This document shows positions 7,613 through 11,496 of a DNA stretch of 11,496 bases, in pieces. The position numbers and the translations under genes were made by a program. The stretch is from contig JADIIU010000221.1 in assembly GCA_027603945.1 (NCBI GenBank), positions 1-11,496 of the forward strand. The letters are read 5' to 3'. Origin of the DNA: Terramyces sp. JEL0728. Lineage: Eukaryota; Chytridiomycota; Chytridiomycetes; Rhizophydiales; Terramycetaceae. The notes below the pieces were generated by a model. The model was not told the DNA's origin and did no database searches. It saw only the letters and a list, made by a program, of their open reading frames with translations. Each line of letters starts with the position of its first letter. The first letter of the stretch is position 1.

Positions 7613-9012
7613 ATGTTTAGGAGATTAGCACGAATTCCTACAATTCCTAAACGGTTCAAACATACAAGAACACAGACAATGCACCCGGAAACCTTTGGCA
7701 TTACCTCTGCTTGGTTTGTACCTCCAAAGACCAAGCAAACAACAGAAAAAATCACAGTCCCGTTTTATGAAGGAGAAGACCCAACAATGGATTCCTACAC
7801 CTTAAATTTCGGACCTCAGCATCCTGCTGCTCACGGTGTATTGCGATTATTATTGGAACTTAAAGGAGAAATTGTTGTACGTGCCGACCCTCACATTGGC
7901 TTGTTACATCGTGGAACTGAAAAACTAATTGAATACAAGACTTATTTGCAAGCGCTTCCATATTTCGATCGTTTGGATTATGGTAATATGTTTCTAATCT
8001 AGTATCAATGATGTGCAATGAGCAGGCATATTCCTTGGCTGTAGAAAAATTACTAAACATTGATATACCACCAAGAGCTAAATACATCAGAACTCTGTTT
8101 GCAGAAATCACTCGTATTTTGAACCACATCATGGCAACCACCACTCACGCTCTGGATGTCGGTGCTTTAACCCCTTTCTTGTGGTTATTCGAAGAAAGAG
8201 AAAAATTGATGGAATTCTATGAAAGAGTGTCGGGAGCTCGTATGCATGCAGCGTATGTCAGACCAGGGGTATTTCCTATTTTACGATAGGGTGTTAGTTT
8301 GGATATGCCAATTGGATTGATGGAAGATATCCACATTTGGGCACAGCAATATTCAGCAAGAATTGACGAAATGGAAGAAGCACTTACCAACGGTAGAATC
8401 TGGAAGGAGCGTTTAAGAGGAGTTGGAGTTGTTAGTGCAAAAGAAGCAATCAACAGATCTTTCTCTGGAGTTATGTTGCGTGGAAGTGGTATTCAATGGG
8501 ATCTCCGCAAGGAACAACCGTATGATGCATACGCAGATATGGAATTTGATGTACCAATCGGAACCAACGGAGACTCTTATGACAGATACTTGTGCCGCGT
8601 AGAAGAAATGAGACAATCATTAAGAATTATCGAACAGTGTTTGAACAACATGCCAGGAGGTAGAGTCAAGGTCGATGATCACAAGATTTCCCCACCTAGC
8701 CGTTCAGACATGAAAGAATCTATGGAATCTCTAATCCACCACTTTAAACTATACTCTGAAGGATACAGCGTCCCACCTGGTGAAGTAATTTCGTGTTAAT
8801 AGTAGACATATACCGCAATTGAAGCGCCAAAAGGTGAATTCGGTGTATATTTAGTTAGCGACGGCACAAGCAAGCCATATAGATGCAAAATCAGAGCCCC
8901 AGGATTCTATCACTTGGCTGGATTAGATTTTATCTCCAAAGGACACTTGTTGGCTGATGTTGTAGCCATCATTGGTACTTGCGATGTTGTATTTGGTGAA
9001 ATCGATCGTTAA
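7613..9012 (+). CDS. NDUFS2: Mitochondrial complex I 49-kDa subunit NDUFS2
   Basis: Exons 7613-7982, 8003-8268, 8290-8784 and 8806-9012; introns of 20, 21 and 21 nt; 445 aa (human 463). Role: core subunit of NADH:ubiquinone oxidoreductase that helps form the ubiquinone site in the mitochondrial matrix arm. Seen: a basic, Arg-rich targeting presequence ([19 protein letters not shown]), [59 protein letters not shown] (rebuilt across intron 1), [38 protein letters not shown] (across intron 2), [38 protein letters not shown] and the family-final VVFGEIDR. Both 21-nt introns contain an in-frame stop. NDUFS2 being nuclear with a presequence agrees with a nuclear window. The gene shows that the organism has an electron-transport chain with complex I. 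Confidence 0.98.
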
Positions 9013-9016
9013 TAAA
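9011..9016 (+). terminator. AATAAA overlapping the NDUFS2 stop
   Basis: The stop TAA at 9010-9012 is followed by TAAAC, giving AATAAA across the stop. Only 67 bp separate this stop from the next ATG at 9080, so the 3' end of NDUFS2 and the promoter of the acyltransferase share this space. Confidence 0.5.
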
Positions 9017-9079
9017 CTTACTTTGAAGAACAACTGTTTATTTCAGTTGAACTCGTTTTGAAGATTTTTTCACTTACAA

Positions 9080-10142
9080 ATGGAAAAATACTCTGGATGG
9101 AGAGACGCTGGTACAGGAATCCAACCCTTTCTACACCCCCAAGTATATATCGCTAACCACCAGCCTCCTAGAGCTGAGAATGCTGCATTCCAATTTATCA
9201 AATACAACATCGCAGGGCCAATTTTAGGATCCTTAAGATTTTGTCTAATCCTTGTCCTTGCGAGCATCCTATTTGTCGCTGATTTTCTCTCGCAGATGGT
9301 ATCTTTAGCTAATACCAGTTGATTGTTCCTATTCTAATTCAAGCATGGCAGCGACTGTTTCATTTTGTGCTAGGAAGACTGATTTTGTTCTTATCTGGAT
9401 GTTACTGGATAGAATCATCGAATATCCAAATCAAGAAGCTGTTGAAACCAAACCCTGTTGGCAATGGAAGGAAACTGATTATTGCCAACCATTCTTCGTA
9501 CTTGGACATCCTGTACCTTTCGTTTAGGTAATCAAATAGTAACTTGGGTACTCTCCGATATTCTTGCAAGTTTCCAAGGAAGGTAAAGTTCGAGGTGTAT
9601 CTGGATGGCAAATGCTGGGCGAATGTTCGCAAATCTTGGATTTCAAAGATGGAGTGACGTTAAAACAGTATTTAAAGGAAGATAGGTCTGGCGTGCCACT
9701 GGCCATCTTTCCAGAGGTATTACAATATTAATGCAAGGGAACTACTTCAAATGGAAGAGGGGTGCTGCAATTCCTGCCTGTTTTTGAGAATTTTAACGCA
9801 CAAGAATTCAATCTTTGTATACAAATTGTAGGATTAAAGTACGAATGGAATGAATTCTGTCCTTGCTTTACCACAGGCAGTATGATGGGACATTACTGGT
9901 CTGTCCTGAACCAATATTCAAACTCTTTAAAAGTGTACTACTTGGACCCATCGCAAATTGGGCTGGATACTGATTCAAAGCAAGTCTACAACAAATCAGA
10001 AGGTATTATTGGATCGCAGTTAGCTACTTACCTTGCCCAAACTCTTCGCACTCGCAAAGTCGGAAAGAGTGCGCTGGATAAAATTGCATTCTTGGAGTAC
10101 TTTAACGAAAGAGAGAACCCAAAGTACCTTAAAAATAAATAA
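9080..10142 (+). CDS. LOA1: Lysophospholipid acyltransferase, LOA1/VPS66-like (PlsC family)
   Basis: Exons 9080-9298, 9319-9527, 9548-9716 and 9738-10142; introns of 20, 20 and 21 nt; 333 aa. Family reaction: transfer of an acyl chain from acyl-CoA to a lysophospholipid at the ER or lipid-droplet membrane. Seen: the N-terminal MEKYSGWRDAGTGIQPFL signature I associate with fungal Loa1/Vps66; hydrophobic segments at about 55-80 and 85-105; the catalytic NHxxxxD motif as NHSSYLD (His131, Asp136); RYSPIFLQVSKEGKVRGVSGW; and the FPEGTTSNGRG motif, which exists only after removing intron 3. The last 80 residues are hydrophilic and end in a Lys-rich tail. Intron 2 (9528-9547) gives the right protein only if it ends in GG rather than AG; see its own entry. 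If that site is not spliced, the frame stops at once (TAA in the intron) and the gene would be broken after the catalytic motif. It converges on LYAR with 11 bp between stops. Confidence 0.9.
9528..9547 (+). other. Apparent GT-GG intron in the acyltransferase gene
   Basis: Sequence gtaatcaaatagtaacttgg. It has the 20-nt length, GTAAT start and TAAC branch motif of the other introns here, but ends TTGG instead of TTAG. Removing exactly these 20 nt joins LYLSF-R-YSPIFLQVSKEGK in frame, the Arg codon being split 2+1. The only internal AG would give a 12-nt intron and the wrong frame. Options: a real non-canonical 3' site, an A-to-G mutation that inactivates the gene, or a base-call error. Confidence 0.7.
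10134..10139 (+). terminator. AATAAA abutting the acyltransferase stop
   Basis: AATAAA forms the last two codons of the acyltransferase gene and is followed directly by the TAA stop (10140-10142). Cleavage 10-30 nt downstream would fall inside the antisense coding end of LYAR. Confidence 0.45.
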
Positions 10143-10149
10143 GAAATAT

Positions 10150-10155
10150 TTTATT
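10150..10155 (-). terminator. AATAAA overlapping the LYAR stop
   Basis: On the minus strand LYAR ends ATTTAATAAAAT; the TAA stop at 10154-10156 lies within AATAAA. Cleavage downstream would place the transcript end inside the acyltransferase coding region on the opposite strand. Confidence 0.5.
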
Positions 10156-10782
10156 AAATATTGATTGAGAGTGTATCGTCTTTGAATGACAATGCCAATA
10201 CTTGATCCAAGTCAATCTTTGTATCTTTCTTTGATAATTTCTTTTCTACCAGTTCCTTGAACTCTGAAAGAGTGAATTCTGTTTTCTACGCGTTAAAATA
10301 GACTACTTTTTTCAATACTGATTTGATTGCTTTCTTTACTTGCGCAGCTGAATCAGGTTTAGGGTCAACTTTTTGCTTCTTTTCTGGCGATTCAGATTTA
10401 TCAGATTTCCTCTTTTTAGACTTTTCCTCCTTTTCCTCATCTTGAGTCTTTTTCTTGATTTGGTCAATCAGCGATTCCGACTTTATTGGTTTAGCAATAT
10501 TATCCTGTTTTTCTTTTTTGGCTTCAGATTTCTACATTAAATGAAAAGCACCTTGCCCTTGTATAATGCCCCTTGATATTTCTCTGCTTCCGAGATGCAT
10601 GAATTGTGTTTTTTGTACTCTTGTCCTTGGAATGAAATTGAACAGTCTGGATTAATTGTAATTACCAATGCATGAAAAAGTAGAGCCGCATCTGTTGTAA
10701 TGCTGGTCCAGCTTTGGCTTCTTTATTGTTTCCTGGCAATAATCACTATGTTAATGGCCTAATACCACACAAACGACACCAT
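10154..10782 (-). CDS. LYAR: LYAR-type zinc-finger nucleolar protein
   Basis: Transcript-order exons: 10782-10766 (17 nt), 10745-10666, 10646-10552, 10531-10307, 10285-10154; introns of 20, 19, 20 and 21 nt; 182 aa. No single reading frame shows the gene, because each exon is short. Family role: LYAR is a nucleolar protein of pre-rRNA processing and ribosome biogenesis. Seen: two zinc knuckles, C6-x2-C9-x11-H21-x3-C25 and C31-x2-C34-x11-H46-x2-C49, with SCIDCSISFQGQEYKKHNSCI and EAEKYQGALYKGK matching the family's SCIDCGKDFWGDDYKNHVKC and KYGGKGYEGK. Both knuckles depend on splicing: C6 is split by intron 1 and the SCIDC motif by intron 2. A Lys/Glu-rich middle (about 65-120) suits nucleolar targeting, and the C-terminus (VKKAIKSVLKKKTEFTLSEFKELVEKKL) resembles the winged-helix-like LYAR C-terminal domain. 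It is much shorter than human LYAR (379 aa), mainly in the charged middle. It is divergent from RPL38 across 95 bp. Confidence 0.92.
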
Positions 10783-10877
10783 TATATGAAAAACAAGAAA
10801 CAAAAATCATGAAGACTAGGGTTAGGGCTAGTTTTTTTTCTTTTGCATCAAGACTAATTTTTTCTTACTTTTTTCAA
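10783..10877. promoter_or_regulatory. Shared LYAR/RPL38 promoter with telomere-like box
   Basis: The 95 bp between divergent start codons contain TAGGGTTAGGG (10817-10827), flanked symmetrically as ACTAG...CTAGT (10815-10832), followed on the RPL38 side by a T-tract at 10832-10839. Telomere-repeat boxes bound by Tbf1- or Rap1-type factors mark ribosomal-protein and ribosome-biogenesis promoters in several fungi, and teloboxes do so in plants. Both flanking genes are of that class. I see no second copy of this double TTAGGG elsewhere in the window. Confidence 0.65.
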
Positions 10878-11105
10878 ATGGTAGAATTTTACTAATGATA
10901 GCCAAAGGAAATCAAGGAAATCAAGGAATTCTTAACCACTGCCCGCCGTGCTGACGCCAAAGCAATCAGAATCCAAAAGACTGCCCAAAAGAGCAAGTTC
11001 AAGCTCAGATGCTCAAAGTATCTTTACACTCTTGTTGTCACTGACGCTCAAAAAGCTGAAAAGTTGGTTGCTTCCCTTCCACCTTCCCTTTTGACCAAGG
11101 CTTAA
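10878..11105 (+). CDS. RPL38: 60S ribosomal protein eL38
   Basis: Exons 10878-10880 (the ATG alone) and 10902-11105, with one 21-nt intron beginning gtagaatttt and ending actaatgatag; 68 aa (human 70). Role: component of the large cytosolic ribosomal subunit. Seen: [47 protein letters not shown], and [16 protein letters not shown], near full-length identity in pattern to eL38. Without the intron there is no ATG in frame before the conserved PKEI, so the splice decides the start. The intron carries TAA in frame. Codon use is richer in C-ending codons than in the neighbours (for example CTC, GCC, ACC, TTC), as expected of a highly expressed gene. Confidence 0.96.
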
Positions 11106-11496
11106 TTCATGGCAATATAATGTTGGAATACAATGACTTTGTTTATATTATATATGGACTGAAGACTTTAGTCTTTAGGAATCAAAGTCACGAGAGGGCA
11201 GTATGTATGTATTGTGCTTGATTGACTGTTTTTCTCTCTTGCGAGTTATTGAGTGTTTTGTCAGTGCTGACAGCGACTGTAAAGTAGTATTGCTGTTGCA
11301 GAGTTCTGAATTTTAATTACATCTTTGAAAATTGTATAAACAGAAGATGCAGCAATGGACAATACTGGTAGCATGCTATCAGAAATATTTCAGAATACAA
11401 ATGATACTCTAATTTGAAAATATAAAACTTTTTTCAATCGAGGATATATTTCCGCTCAGTCCCAATAAAGATGAAAAACAGCAATGGCCTGAGAAT
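11106..11496. other. Right-end non-coding stretch with possible gene start
   Basis: I see no supported gene in 11106-11470, even allowing for 19-22-nt introns. It holds two near-palindromes: CTGAAGACT/AGTCTTTAG at 11159-11178 (2-nt centre, one G-T mismatch) and TGTCAG/CTGACA at 11259-11272. TATAAAA at 11421-11427 precedes an ATG at 11471 that opens a frame to the window end (MKNSNGLR). The spacing resembles that of the TATA box and start of the PLA2-like gene, so a plus-strand gene may begin there. An AATAAA just before this ATG (11464-11469) leaves its meaning ambiguous. Confidence 0.3.

Noticed and set aside
9528..9539. A canonical GT-AG intron of 12 nt in the acyltransferase
   Set aside because: It leads into a frame that loses the RYSPIF and GKVRGVSGW match and soon terminates; it is also below any credible intron size.
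4927..10156. Stop codons created by polyadenylation, as in Blastocystis
   Set aside because: Every gene here already has a complete genomic stop codon.
10815..10832. Chromosome end or interstitial telomere tract
   Set aside because: Only two TTAGGG units, placed between two intact genes; a promoter box fits better.
1..11496. tRNA genes, rRNA, CRISPR arrays, insertion sequences or viral genes
   Set aside because: No B-box GGTTCGA context outside coding sequence, no regularly spaced repeats and no transposase or viral motifs were seen.

Overview
This is nuclear DNA from a very compact, AT-rich eukaryotic genome. The genes are eukaryote-specific: TFIIIC subunit, U-box cyclophilin PPIL2, LYAR, XRCC3/Rad57-type RAD51 paralogue, ribosomal protein L38 and nuclear-encoded complex I NDUFS2. 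They are cut by spliceosomal introns of only 19-22 nt. The genetic code is standard, with TAA, TAG and TGA all used as stops. The Ser3-like PGDH, the LOA1/VPS66-like acyltransferase and the overall gene set suit an opisthokont, perhaps an early-diverging or endoparasitic fungus. That placement is inference. Complex I is present, so the organism respires and is not a core microsporidian.

Layout. 16-110: imperfect direct repeat. 176-940 (-): XRCC3/Rad57-like recombinase. 941-1188: divergent promoter with a palindromic TATA. 1189-2035 (+): FYRN/FYRC nuclear protein. 2166-3382 (+): TFIIIC subunit 5. 3462-4929 (+): D-3-phosphoglycerate dehydrogenase homologue that lacks key catalytic residues. 5180-5734 (+): secreted Cys-rich PLA2-like protein. 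5958-7557 (-): PPIL2. 7613-9012 (+): NDUFS2. 9080-10142 (+): acyltransferase. 10154-10782 (-): LYAR. 10878-11105 (+): RPL38. The last 390 bp hold no gene I can support, except a possible gene start at the right edge.

I reconstructed 24 introns by joining conserved protein blocks across frames: four of 19 nt, thirteen of 20, six of 21 and one of 22. They share GTA (rarely GTG) at the 5' end, a YTAAY-like branch motif about 5 nt before the end, and AG at the 3' end. One exception appears to end in GG. All six 21-nt introns, the only ones that would not shift the frame if retained, carry an in-frame stop. Intergenic spaces are tiny: 55 bp between PPIL2 and NDUFS2 starts, 95 bp between LYAR and RPL38 starts, and 11 bp between the convergent stops of the acyltransferase and LYAR. 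In five genes the stop codon overlaps or abuts AATAAA, which implies very short 3' UTRs.

The neighbours do not form one pathway. The clearest functional pairing is LYAR and RPL38, two ribosome-related genes that share a promoter containing a telomere-like TAGGGTTAGGG box. All splice junctions are inferred from sequence and remembered family patterns. No alignment or transcript data were available.
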